This document shows positions 50,729 through 58,676 of a DNA stretch of 58,676 nucleotides, piece by piece. The notes beneath the pieces are model-generated. The model was not told the origin of the DNA, ran no database searches, and saw nothing but the letters and a program-made list of their open reading frames with translations. Both the position numbers and the translations under genes were made by a program. Source of the stretch: CAZTYW01 sp964617695 (GTDB taxonomy: Bacteria; Chloroflexota; Dehalococcoidia; UBA2247; RBG-13-53-26); the NCBI GenBank assembly GCA_964617695.1, contig CAZTYW010000004.1, positions 1 through 58,676 on the forward strand, in the 5' to 3' direction. Within the stretch, counting starts at the first letter, position 1, and every line of letters starts with the position of its first letter.

Positions 50729-51565
50729 CTAGATCCTCTCTATTCTTCGTTGTCCAAAAATCCCCCAGGGACGGACCAGCAGAATCATCAGCAGCACAAT
50801 CCAAGGTATTACGTCGCGGATCGACCCACCCCAATAGCCGCCGAGAGCTTCCGCGACGCCAATAACCAGCCCACCAACAAGCGCACCGGGAATAGACTCC
50901 ATGCCCCCAAGCAGCATTGCCGGGAGTGCCTTGCCCAAGGCCATGTCTCCACCTTCGGGGGTGATCATCTGCACCATACCCACCAGGACTCCGCATAGGC
51001 CAGCCAGTAGGCCACTAATCACCCATGAAACCGAGAATATCCGCTTCACCCTTATCCCGAGGCTCTGAGACACCAGATGATCAGCCGCTACTACTCTCAT
51101 TGCTAGGCCAAGCTTCGTGTACTGAAACAGAAAGAGCATCAACACGAAAACGACCAGCGCCACAACAAAGGCGTAAAGCGCAGACGGCAGAATCTGCACG
51201 TCTCCTATCGACAGCATACCTCTCGGAGTGAAAGGAAATGAGAACGACTCGCCGGCCCAAATCAGCACTACAAAGCCCTTGAACAGGATCCCTAGCATCA
51301 GTGTCATCATGAGTATGGACAGGAATGGCTGTCCAAGCAGCGGGCGTATTGCAAGTCGCTCGATGACGAAGGCCAGACCAGCGCCGGCTGCCAACATGAC
51401 CGGAATCGCCAGCCAGGTGTCAACGCCAAGCGAAGTAATGAGCCAATAGAGCAAATAGCTGAGGATTAATATCTGCTGACCATACGCCAGGTTGAGTACC
51501 CGGGACGCCTTGAATATCATGGCGAATCCCAGTGCCATCAGCGCATAAACGCCTCCGATGAACAA
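50729..51565 (-). CDS. livH: Branched-chain amino acid-type ABC permease LivH
   Basis: Second Liv permease, about 278 residues from TTG 51565, with eight or so spans. The family N-terminus GGVYALMALGFAMIFKASRVLNLAYGQ is clear, as is the EAA loop (MRVVAADHLVSQSLGIRVKRIFSVSW). Family-like residues (GDILLQGLF) continue upstream in the same frame to the previous stop without ATG, GTG or TTG, so the real start may be a rarer codon near 51590. It directly follows the acyl-CoA ligase gene. Confidence 0.92.
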   Translation of the reverse strand: MFIGGVYALMALGFAMIFKASRVLNLAYGQQILILSYLLYWLITSLGVDTWLAIPVMLAAGAGLAFVIERLAIRPLLGQPFLSILMMTLMLGILFKGFVVLIWAGESFSFPFTPRGMLSIGDVQILPSALYAFVVALVVFVLMLFLFQYTKLGLAMRVVAADHLVSQSLGIRVKRIFSVSWVISGLLAGLCGVLVGMVQMITPEGGDMALGKALPAMLLGGMESIPGALVGGLVIGVAEALGGYWGGSIRDVIPWIVLLMILLVRPWGIFGQRRIERI

Positions 51566-51598
51566 CCCTTGAAGCAGAATATCGCCTATCGTCCCGCC

Positions 51599-53500
51599 TC
51601 ACTCAAGCTGGTTGACCCCAACCTGCGCCCTGATTACTCCCTGTCGCCCATCCCTGTAGATTACGGGCACCTCCATTTCCGCCGTCTGCCTCTCCCCGTA
51701 GACCGCCTCAATCACTTGCTTGTAGCGTTCCTCCAGGAAGCCCCGTTTTATCTTCATGGTACGAGTCAGTTCCGATTCGTCGGGATCAAACTCCTTGGGT
51801 ATGTTGACGAACCTCTTCACCCTCTGCCTCTCAGGCAGCTTAGCGTTCATCTTCTGAATCTCGTCACCTATGAGTTGACACACCGCTGGTTTCTGGGAAA
51901 GGTCTGCAAAGGTGGTATAGGGGATTCGCCTTCTCTCTGCCCAGTGGCCGACGTTATCATAGTCGATGTTTACGATCGCTCCTATGAACTTCCTGGTCTC
52001 ATCTCCCACAGTGAACAGGTCCTTGATATACGGGCTGAACTTCAAACGGCTCTCGATGTACTGAGGAGCGTACCTGGAACCGTCAGCAAGCACGCTCATG
52101 TATTCGAGCCTGTCCAGGTAGTACATGTGTCCCTCGTCATCCATGTAGCCGGCATCGCCTGTATGATACCAACCCCCGGCGAATTTCTCCGCGGTCTCCT
52201 CGGGGTTCTTATGGTAGCCCAGTGCGCAGGCCACGCCCCTCGCCAGGATATGATTGTCATTCATTATTCTTATGGTGGTATAAGGATTCAGAACTCCGAC
52301 TGAGTCGACCTTAATGTCCCCCGGGGTATGTTGCGACACGCCCTGCTCGCTCGAACCGTAGAGCTGTCTCAGGTCCAGCCCAATGGCAATCATCATCCTG
52401 AATATGTCCGGTCCCAGCAGCGAACCGGCCGTGTAGGCATACCTGAGCTTGAGTAGACCCAGCTTGTCCCTCAAGGCGCGGAAGACGATCAGGTCGCACA
52501 GCCCGTACAACGCCCTCCAGAAGAGATTGGGCTTCTGTCTGTCAAACTTTATATCAGCTATCTTGTAACCCACAGGCATACAGAGGTTGTATAACAACCG
52601 CTTTAGAAAAGTGCTTTCTGTGATCCTGTTCTGGATGGTGGAGGCGGTGTATTCCCACATCCTGGACGGGTAGAACAGCACACGTGCACCGATTTCCCTT
52701 ATGTTCTCCTGCACCGTCTCCTGCCGCTCCGGGAAGTTCATCCTCAGACCACGAAACAGGCTACCCAGAAGACCGAGTCCTTGTTCCGCCATCCACCCCG
52801 GTAGAACAAAGGAGAGCCACTCGTCAGTCTCGCGGACCGGGTTCATGGCATAGAAGACCTCGTTGGAGGCACACAGCGTCCTGTAGTCAAACAGCGCCCC
52901 CTTGGGCAGGCCCGTCGTTCCTGACGTGTACTGGATCAGGGCCAGATCCTCAGGCCTTCCGTTGGCTATGTTCTCTTCAAAAGCACCCGGATGAGACAGC
53001 TCATATTCCCGCCCTAGCTCCGATAGCTCTTCAAAGCTCATCAGAATGGCATCGTCGTAGTGCCTCATGCCCTTCCGGTCCCAATAAAACACCTTGCGCA
53101 CCAGCGGCAATTCATCTTTGATCCGCAGCATCTTGTCAACCTGCTCCTGGTCCTGAGCCAGTACAAACTTGGCGTCGCAGTGCTCCACGATATACTTCAC
53201 CTCTTCAGGTGAACAACTGGAGTGCACTCCGCTGACAGCACCGCCCACAGCCTGAGCCGCAAGCTCGCCCCAGAACCAGTGCGGGTCATTGTCACCCAGT
53301 ACGGCCAGCATGTCACCGCGGTCGAAGCCGAGGCTTAGCAGGCCAAGCGAGAAATACTTGGCCTTGTCATAGCCCTCTTTCCAGGTATACTCTCGCCAGA
53401 AGCCAAATTCCTTCTTCCGCATCCACACCCTATCAGCCCACTTCTCGCGATTCTGCTTCAGGAGCTGCGGCATGGTGGCCCTGGCAGCTTCAGCAATCAT
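51599..53500 (-). CDS. AMP-forming acyl-CoA synthetase (long-chain fatty acid ligase type)
   Basis: This ligase activates a carboxylic acid to its CoA thioester via an acyl-AMP. 633 residues from ATG 53500. The P-loop is IQYTSGTTGLPKGA, and YGSSEQGV, WYHTGDAGYMDDEGHMYYLDR with the hinge region and the C-terminal SELTRTMKIKRGFLEERY (catalytic Lys region) complete the fold. It resembles the long-chain (FadD15/FAA) branch. The ATG overlaps the stop of the PaaK-like ligase (ATGA), and LivH follows. Acid substrate unknown: fatty, branched or aryl acids are all possible. Confidence 0.92.
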   Translation of the reverse strand: MIAEAARATMPQLLKQNREKWADRVWMRKKEFGFWREYTWKEGYDKAKYFSLGLLSLGFDRGDMLAVLGDNDPHWFWGELAAQAVGGAVSGVHSSCSPEEVKYIVEHCDAKFVLAQDQEQVDKMLRIKDELPLVRKVFYWDRKGMRHYDDAILMSFEELSELGREYELSHPGAFEENIANGRPEDLALIQYTSGTTGLPKGALFDYRTLCASNEVFYAMNPVRETDEWLSFVLPGWMAEQGLGLLGSLFRGLRMNFPERQETVQENIREIGARVLFYPSRMWEYTASTIQNRITESTFLKRLLYNLCMPVGYKIADIKFDRQKPNLFWRALYGLCDLIVFRALRDKLGLLKLRYAYTAGSLLGPDIFRMMIAIGLDLRQLYGSSEQGVSQHTPGDIKVDSVGVLNPYTTIRIMNDNHILARGVACALGYHKNPEETAEKFAGGWYHTGDAGYMDDEGHMYYLDRLEYMSVLADGSRYAPQYIESRLKFSPYIKDLFTVGDETRKFIGAIVNIDYDNVGHWAERRRIPYTTFADLSQKPAVCQLIGDEIQKMNAKLPERQRVKRFVNIPKEFDPDESELTRTMKIKRGFLEERYKQVIEAVYGERQTAEMEVPVIYRDGRQGVIRAQVGVNQLE

Positions 53501-54795
53501 GCTTGCTCCCACCTCGTATCCACGAACTTCTGGTACTCCTCGGGAAGGGTTCCCTTTTCCAGGAAATCGATTTCCTCCACCCTGAGCTTGAAGACCTCCT
53601 GGCACCGTTTGTTTACCTCTTCCGCCAGGGCCTCCCGATCTACGCCGGGGTCCGCCTCCAGACGGAGGGTTATCCTATCCCTGTGCCCCTCTAGGCGCAG
53701 CACCATCTGATACTTGGGGATCTGCGGGAACTTGGACATGGCCTCATCCAGCTCCCTGAGGTGCACGAACATTCCCTTGACCCTGACATGCTCTCCCACC
53801 ATGCCCAATATGCGAGTGATCCGCGGCGCTGTCCTTCCACACGCACACGGTTCGTCGGTATAGGAGGCCAGGTCACCCGTGCCGAACCGAACCAGCGGGT
53901 AAACTTTGCTGAACAGGGTCACCACTACCTCTCCAACCTCCAAGGGGCCAACCTGTTTCCCTGTATCTGGATCGACTACTTCCACCAGGCAGTCCAGGTC
54001 CTCATAGTGATAGCCTTGACCAAGTCCGCAATCGTAGGCGACTGTTCCCAGGTCCGCAGTGCCGTAGCCATCCCCAACTATCAGGCCGTAGTCATCCTCA
54101 AAGCTCTTCCTCAACACCTGGATATGCCTTTCCCCCCCACCGGTAACATACTTGAGATTGAAGTCCTTGCGAACGTCATAGCCCATTTCCTCAGCCTTCT
54201 TCAGGATCGTCATCACGAAGCTGGGAAAACTGAAAATCGCCGTCGCCCGCAGGTCATGCAACAGCTTGACCTGCAACTCGGTCTGCCCGATTCCGGATGG
54301 CACAACAGTGCAACCCAGCATGTCCAGGGCATCAGTCAGGAACAGGCCAGCAGGAACCATGTGATATGCATTGGCCACCAGCACTATGTCCCCCGGCTTG
54401 GGCCACCCTCCCCTTAGAAAGCCTCTTACACCAGCCCTGACCCGCTCCTCGCCCCACGCGTCGTAGATCGGACCGGGCGAGACATAGACTCGGCTCAGGC
54501 TGTTGAGGGGCACAGCCAGTAAACCTCCAAAGGGAGGATCAGCCTGCTGAAGCTTGATCAGTTGATCCTTCGTTGTAACCGGCAGCTTGTTGAGGTCCCC
54601 CAAGCAGCGGATATCAGCAGGGGAAACGCCAGCTTTGTTGAACTTCTCTTTTACGGCGCGTGAGTTGTCGTACGCGAACCGGAGCTGCTCGGCCAGTCTT
54701 TGGTCGAGCCATTTCTGTCTGGTTTCTGGAGGCATCTTGTCTTTGGACTCATCATACAGCGTGGCTAGCTCCTCAGGGCTGAGCCGTCTTTGCAT
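53497..54795 (-). CDS. PaaK-like phenylacetate-CoA ligase family protein
   Basis: This 432-residue AMP-forming ligase belongs to the phenylacetate-CoA ligase branch. The N-terminal ELATLYDESKDKMPPETRQ...QLRFAYDNSRAVKEKF and LGDLNKLPVTTKDQL are typical; later VTGGGERH, YGTADLGTVAYDC, VRFGTGDLASY and CACGRTAPRITRILGM mark the nucleotide and C-terminal domains. The classical P-loop is weak here (YVSPGPIYDAW), which is a departure from usual PaaK. It opens the operon, with AAGGAGGG before ATG 54795 and a strong promoter at 54835. Confidence 0.9.
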   Translation of the reverse strand: MQRRLSPEELATLYDESKDKMPPETRQKWLDQRLAEQLRFAYDNSRAVKEKFNKAGVSPADIRCLGDLNKLPVTTKDQLIKLQQADPPFGGLLAVPLNSLSRVYVSPGPIYDAWGEERVRAGVRGFLRGGWPKPGDIVLVANAYHMVPAGLFLTDALDMLGCTVVPSGIGQTELQVKLLHDLRATAIFSFPSFVMTILKKAEEMGYDVRKDFNLKYVTGGGERHIQVLRKSFEDDYGLIVGDGYGTADLGTVAYDCGLGQGYHYEDLDCLVEVVDPDTGKQVGPLEVGEVVVTLFSKVYPLVRFGTGDLASYTDEPCACGRTAPRITRILGMVGEHVRVKGMFVHLRELDEAMSKFPQIPKYQMVLRLEGHRDRITLRLEADPGVDREALAEEVNKRCQEVFKLRVEEIDFLEKGTLPEEYQKFVDTRWEQA

Positions 54796-54834
54796 CAGTG
54801 CCCTCCTTCATTCGCGTCTGACGATCACAGGGCC

Positions 54835-54863
54835 AATATATGTTCGCCCCGCGAACATGTCAA
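54835..54863 (-). promoter_or_regulatory. Strong promoter with a palindrome filling the spacer (operator)
   Basis: On the minus strand TTGACA (54858-54863), a 17-base spacer and TATATT (54835-54840) form a near-consensus promoter. The spacer is TGTTCGC-GGG-GCGAACA, a perfect 7-3-7 palindrome (8-3-8 when one base of each hexamer is counted, 54840-54858). A repressor bound there would block RNA polymerase. A TetR/FadR-type acyl-CoA sensor is an attractive candidate but none is in the window. Confidence 0.8.
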
Positions 54864-54968
54864 GTTAACATCCTATGCGAGGAGTCAGGCAAACAGCTGC
54901 TTCGTTGTATCGCCAACGCCCTTCGCTTTCCAACCGTACGCAGTTTTTGGTAAACTTTACTTCTGAGG

Positions 54969-57434
54969 ATGATAGCCAGCTACGATCCACCGGAAATCGA
55001 GCGCAAATGGCAGGAAAAGTGGGCCGCCGACCGAATCTATGAGGTGTACGAGGACACTGGTCGCCCGAAGCGGTACGAGTTGACCATGTTCCCCTATACC
55101 TCAGGGGACCTTCACATGGGCCACTGGTATGCCATGGCCCCTTCTGACACCCACGCCCGCTTCATGCGCATGAAGGGGTACAATGTGCTCCATCCCATGG
55201 GCTTCGACGCCTTCGGACTCCCTGCCGAGAACGCCGCCATAAGTCGCGGCATTCATCCGGCCACCTGGACCATGCAGAACGTCGAGAACATGCGGCTACA
55301 GCTCAAGAGGATGGGCGCATGCTACGACTGGGATCGAGAGATCATCACATCCACCCCGAAGTACTACAAGTGGACACAGTGGCTATTCCTGAGACTCTAC
55401 CGCGGAGGACTTGCCTATCGCGCCAGGGCACCGGTCAACTGGTGCCCGCGCTGCCAGACCGTGCTGGCCAACGAGCAAGTGCTAGCCGCCGGAGGCGTGG
55501 GAAGGTGCGAGCGGTGTGGTACGGCCGTGTCGAGGAAGGACATCGAGCAATGGTTCTTGAGAATTGGTCGCTACGCCGAAGAACTCCTGGACCACTCTCA
55601 ACTCCAGTGGCCGGAGCACATAAACATCATGCAGAGGAACTGGATTGGACGGAGTGAAGGAGTGGAGATCTTCTTCGGCCTGGACCATCCGGGCCTGGAA
55701 GCCAAGGAACTGGGGGTGTTCACCACCAGGCCCGACACGGTTTTCGGGGTGACCTTCGCTGTTCTCGCTCCAGAGCATCCCCTGCTAACGGAACTCACCA
55801 CAGAAGAGCGCCGGGCGGAAGTAGATGCCTACGTCGCCTGGGCCAGAAGCCAGACGGAGATCGACCGTCTCTCCACGGAACGCGACAAGACCGGCGTGTT
55901 CATCGGGTCCTACGCCATCAACAAGCTGAACGGAGAACGTGTTCCTCTCTGGACGGCTGACTACGTATTGCCCAGCTACGGGACAGGCGCAGTAATGGCG
56001 GTGCCAGCGCATGACTCCCGCGATTTTGAATTCGCCAAGAGGTTCGGCCTACCCATCCGCGTGGTGATAGCCCCGCCAGGCTGGTCGGGCGAAGAGCTTG
56101 AGGAGGCCTATACCGAACAGGGTACCATGACCAACTCAGGACAGTTTGACGGCATGCCGAGCGAGAAAGGATGGCAGGCGGTTGCCGAATACATCGAGAG
56201 CGAGGGCTATGGCAAGCGGACGGTAGGCTACCGCATACGTGACTGGCTCATATCCCGCCAGCGCTATTGGGGGGCACCAATTCCCATCATCTATTGTGAT
56301 CGCTGCGGCATCGTTCCCGTGCCAGATGAAGATTTGCCCGTGCTGCTTCCGCCAGACGCCGAGTTCAGGCCTACAGGTGAGTCGCCCCTGAAATACTGCG
56401 ACTCCTTCGTTGCCACCTCGTGCCCCCGGTGCAGCGGGCATGCACAGCGTGAGACGGACACCATGGACACCTTCATGTGCTCATCGTGGTACTTCCTGCG
56501 GTATGCGAGCCCTGACTATGACCAGGGACCCGTTGCACCCGACAAGGCCAGGTACTGGCTGCCCGTAGACCAGTACACCGGCGGGGCAGAACACGCCGTG
56601 ATGCACTTGCTCTACGCCCGGTTCTTCACCAAGGCGATGCGCGATCTGGGCCTGGTGGAATTCGACGAGCCATTCATCAGGCTATTCAACCAGGGCACCA
56701 TCATAGCCCAGAAACATAAGATGAGTAAGTCCCGCGGCAACGTAATCAACCCCGATGAGTACGTGGCCGAAATGGGCGCCGATGTAGTCCGCGCCTACCT
56801 GATGTTCATAGGGCCCTGGGAACAGGGTGGGGAGTGGGACGACCGGGGCATCAATGGCATGAGCCGCTGGCTGAAACGTGTGTGGAACCTGGTGCTGCAG
56901 GGAGAGGAGATCGCCTTCCCCGAGGGAGCTGGGCGCGACGACGCGGGGATTGAACTTCGCCGCAGAACGCACAAGACCATAAAGAAGGTGACCCAGGACC
57001 TGGAAAGGTTCCGGTTCAATACCATGCTGGCCTGCCTGATGGAGTTCACCAACTATCTGGCCACAGTCGCATCAGACCGATCCGTAAGCAGGCTCGCATG
57101 GCGAGATGCGATAGAGGCCCTGTTGCTCCTCCTGGCTCCCACAGCCCCGCACATAGCAGAGGAGCTATGGACTGCCACGGGACGCACCTATAGCATTCAC
57201 AGCCAGCCATTCCCGGCTTGGGACGAGGAACTCGTATTTGAGGACCAGGTGACTCTGGTGATCCAGGTCAACGGCAAAGTGAGGGACAGAGTCTCTGTCC
57301 CTGTCTCCATCAATGAAGCTGAGGCGCGGGAGGTGGCTTTGTCGCAGACACGGGTGAAAGCCCATCTGCAGGGAAAGGAGGTGACCCGGTTAGTCTACGT
57401 ACCAGGGAAGTTGGTCAACCTGGTAGTCCGGTGA
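54969..57434 (+). CDS. leuS: Leucyl-tRNA synthetase
   Basis: This class I synthetase charges tRNA-Leu. 821 residues. HIGH motif is HMGH (residues 49-52) and KMSKS is KMSKS in IIAQKHKMSKSRGN. The CP1 editing domain (TTRPDTVFGV, TGAVMAVPAHD) and two zinc-type CxxC pairs (CPRC, CERC) are seen. The anticodon-binding and C-terminal domains are in place. ATG 54969 follows TGAGG closely. It is divergent from the ligase operon. Confidence 0.96.
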   Translation: MIASYDPPEIERKWQEKWAADRIYEVYEDTGRPKRYELTMFPYTSGDLHMGHWYAMAPSDTHARFMRMKGYNVLHPMGFDAFGLPAENAAISRGIHPATWTMQNVENMRLQLKRMGACYDWDREIITSTPKYYKWTQWLFLRLYRGGLAYRARAPVNWCPRCQTVLANEQVLAAGGVGRCERCGTAVSRKDIEQWFLRIGRYAEELLDHSQLQWPEHINIMQRNWIGRSEGVEIFFGLDHPGLEAKELGVFTTRPDTVFGVTFAVLAPEHPLLTELTTEERRAEVDAYVAWARSQTEIDRLSTERDKTGVFIGSYAINKLNGERVPLWTADYVLPSYGTGAVMAVPAHDSRDFEFAKRFGLPIRVVIAPPGWSGEELEEAYTEQGTMTNSGQFDGMPSEKGWQAVAEYIESEGYGKRTVGYRIRDWLISRQRYWGAPIPIIYCDRCGIVPVPDEDLPVLLPPDAEFRPTGESPLKYCDSFVATSCPRCSGHAQRETDTMDTFMCSSWYFLRYASPDYDQGPVAPDKARYWLPVDQYTGGAEHAVMHLLYARFFTKAMRDLGLVEFDEPFIRLFNQGTIIAQKHKMSKSRGNVINPDEYVAEMGADVVRAYLMFIGPWEQGGEWDDRGINGMSRWLKRVWNLVLQGEEIAFPEGAGRDDAGIELRRRTHKTIKKVTQDLERFRFNTMLACLMEFTNYLATVASDRSVSRLAWRDAIEALLLLLAPTAPHIAEELWTATGRTYSIHSQPFPAWDEELVFEDQVTLVIQVNGKVRDRVSVPVSINEAEAREVALSQTRVKAHLQGKEVTRLVYVPGKLVNLVVR

Positions 57435-57529
57435 AGAAGACCGGCATGAAGCAGGTGTTGGTCCGGAGGCTATGGCATATGCGGGAAGAAGACTTCAGCC
57501 ACCGCCTAAGTACGTCATAAGGAGGAAGT

Positions 57530-58408
57530 ATGGATTACAAGTACATCATCTACGAGGCAAAGGACCACATAGCTACCATCACTCTGAACAAGCCCGAAAA
57601 GCTAAACGCTTTTCAGTGGTTGGGACGCGGTGAGGATGCGGCCGAGGTATGGAACGCCTTTCAACAGGCAGCCGATGACGACGACGTGAAGGTAATCATC
57701 ATAAAAGGCTCCGGGAGGGCTTTCACCGTCGGTCACGACCTCACCAAGGTGGGTTTCCTCTACGGAATGGGCACCGGCAAGAAAGGCGAGCGCCGCCCCA
57801 GTCAGAGGATCAGGCTGAAGTACGACAAGATGGGGATGGACGACAACATGATGAACGTCTTCCTCAATCCCAAGCTAACCATAGCCCAGTTGCACGGCTG
57901 GTGCATAGGCGGGGGCATATACTTCCCTCTACTGACTGACCTGGCAGTAGCTGCCGAAGACGCTCAACTTGGGTTGACGGAGCAGAGGTTGGGCTTTTCG
58001 GGCAGTGGTGTACTTGGTATAACTCACCTGATCTACCACGTCGGGATGAAGAGAGCACTTGAACTACTCCTCACCGGCAAGATAATCAGCGGCAAGGAGG
58101 CAGCAGAAATCGGGCTGGTGAACAAGGCGGTGCCTGCGGACAAACTGGACGAGGAAACCATGAAGCTGGCCAAAGCACTGACGCTCCTCCCTCGCGACGG
58201 CATCGCCATTGGCAAGGCGACGCGTCACGTTATCTACGACCGCCTGGGAATGATCAGCGACTTCATCCCGGCCTACATTTCGCACACGATGTTTACCAAC
58301 CTGAGATGGGAAGCCGACGAGTACAACTTCTTCAAGGAGAGGCGCGACCGCAAGTCGGCCAAGGAGGCCTTCAAAGAGAGAGACAAGCGCTACGAGGGTC
58401 TGGTATAG
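57530..58408 (+). CDS. Crotonase-superfamily protein (enoyl-CoA hydratase/isomerase-like)
   Basis: 292 residues with the crotonase fold. The first oxyanion strand is GRAFTVGHDL and the second HGWCIGGGIYFPL. Rat crotonase uses two glutamates; the one in GGGCE is replaced here (G127-G128-G129-I130-Y131), while the other is present as E151 in LGLTEQRLG. So plain hydration of enoyl-CoA is doubtful, and an isomerase, hydrolase or C-C lyase activity is possible. An insert of about 25 charged residues (GTGKKGERRPSQR) follows the first strand. AGGAGG precedes ATG 57530. Its acyl-CoA context matches the ligases upstream. Confidence 0.85.
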   Translation: MDYKYIIYEAKDHIATITLNKPEKLNAFQWLGRGEDAAEVWNAFQQAADDDDVKVIIIKGSGRAFTVGHDLTKVGFLYGMGTGKKGERRPSQRIRLKYDKMGMDDNMMNVFLNPKLTIAQLHGWCIGGGIYFPLLTDLAVAAEDAQLGLTEQRLGFSGSGVLGITHLIYHVGMKRALELLLTGKIISGKEAAEIGLVNKAVPADKLDEETMKLAKALTLLPRDGIAIGKATRHVIYDRLGMISDFIPAYISHTMFTNLRWEADEYNFFKERRDRKSAKEAFKERDKRYEGLV

Positions 58409-58450
58409 GATTCACCAAGCGCAACTTCTTCGGCTTACGAAGCGACACGA

Positions 58451-58488
58451 CTGGGGCCCGGGGACATGCCGGGCCCCAGTTCTTTTTC
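58451..58488 (+). terminator. Rho-independent terminator after the crotonase gene
   Basis: CTGGGGCCCGG (58451-58461) and CCGGGCCCCAG (58469-58479) form a perfect 11-bp stem with a 7-base loop, followed by TTCTTTTT. This is the cleanest intrinsic terminator in the window. Confidence 0.9.
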
Positions 58489-58504
58489 TGGAGACTACCC
58501 TTAC

Positions 58505-58533
58505 TTGACACAGCAAGGTAACAGAAAGATAAT
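58505..58533 (+). promoter_or_regulatory. Promoter for the tRNA-Val gene
   Basis: TTGACA (58505-58510) and GATAAT (58528-58533) are exactly 17 bases apart, about 88 bases before the tRNA. Confidence 0.7.
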
Positions 58534-58621
58534 TGTCATACCGAATTTCGGGCAGCCAGATTCGGGGAAGCACCAATGGCCACACAAGAGCCTGTCGGAC
58601 CCGAGAGTTGAGGTGGCGTGC

Positions 58622-58676
58622 GGGCGGTTGGCTCAGTGGTGAGAGCGCTTGCTTCACACGCAAGAGGTCAGTGGTT
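58622..58676 (+). tRNA. tRNA-Val (anticodon CAC), 3' end cut by window
   Basis: The acceptor 5' strand GGGCGGT begins at 58622, the D arm is GCTC-loop-GAGC, and the anticodon stem CTTGC/GCAAG holds the loop TTCACAC with anticodon CAC. The T arm begins AGTGG and the window ends in the T loop (GGTT). Confidence 0.9.

Noticed and set aside
54864..54968. T-box or other leader before leuS
   Set aside because: Only about 100 bases and no T-box sequence or terminator hairpin is visible.
1..58676. CRISPR arrays, insertion sequences, prophage genes
   Set aside because: No regularly spaced direct repeats, transposase, integrase or phage structural genes were seen.

Overview
The window (58,676 bases, GC-rich, with two 100-base assembly gaps) looks like a scaffold from an anaerobic, probably Chloroflexota (Dehalococcoidia-like) bacterium, most likely a metagenome bin. 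The evidence is the gene content: a methylmalonyl-CoA pathway tied to cofactor-poor succinate/fumarate chemistry, a soluble [NiFe] hydrogenase beside MetV/MetF, the anaerobe-type homocysteine synthesis set, FdhD, PflX-like radical SAM protein, menaquinone-type prenyl genes, and a RecA of Chloroflexota flavour. There is no sign of aerobic respiration. The lineage is an inference; no rRNA is present.

Layout. 1-9865 (minus strand): a propionyl/methylmalonyl-CoA to pyruvate cluster, consisting of methylmalonyl-CoA mutase (two subunits), succinyl-CoA synthetase, then, behind an internal promoter, a CCG-domain protein, a LUD/4Fe-4S protein, malic enzyme and SdhB/SdhA (cut by the window start). 10258-12380: HAD hydrolase and divergent polyamine genes speD-speE. 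12459-21205 (plus): a sulfur island opened by an Rrf2 regulator: CysK, Thi4, CysE, the three anaerobic homocysteine proteins (COG1900, NIL-ferredoxin, COG2122), NifS-type desulfurase, a tiny YHS protein, FdhD and NadA. 21202-26655 (minus): an ABC-2 exporter coupled to a giant membrane-anchored FG-GAP propeller protein. 26796-36696: PcrA/UvrD helicase, unknowns, a seven-bladed propeller/PKD surface protein interrupted by an artefactual gap, DUF72, NadE, RecA, RecX. 36842-41760 (plus): promoter, possible micro-ORF, then hydrogenase small and large subunits, maturation protease, MetV, MetF, and a terminator: one compact transcription unit. 41940-48641: UbiA/MenA prenyltransferase, acylphosphatase, PflX-like radical SAM, AAA ATPase, polyprenyl synthase and two unknown envelope proteins. 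48738-49678: a long non-coding stretch rich in hairpins. 49679-54863 (minus): PaaK-like ligase, acyl-CoA ligase, LivH, LivM behind a strong promoter whose spacer is a palindrome. 54969-58676 (plus): LeuS, a crotonase-family protein, terminator, promoter and the start of tRNA-Val(CAC).

How it fits together: acids are activated by the ligases, odd-chain or branched acyl-CoAs would yield methylmalonyl-CoA, and the mmc-like operon carries this to succinate, fumarate and (via malate) pyruvate with ATP from SucCD. Electrons released at succinate appear to go to FeS/CCG proteins encoded in the same operon instead of a cytochrome b. The strongest candidate for an undescribed system is the soluble hydrogenase-MetVF operon, which reads as an H2-linked methylene-tetrahydrofolate reductase.
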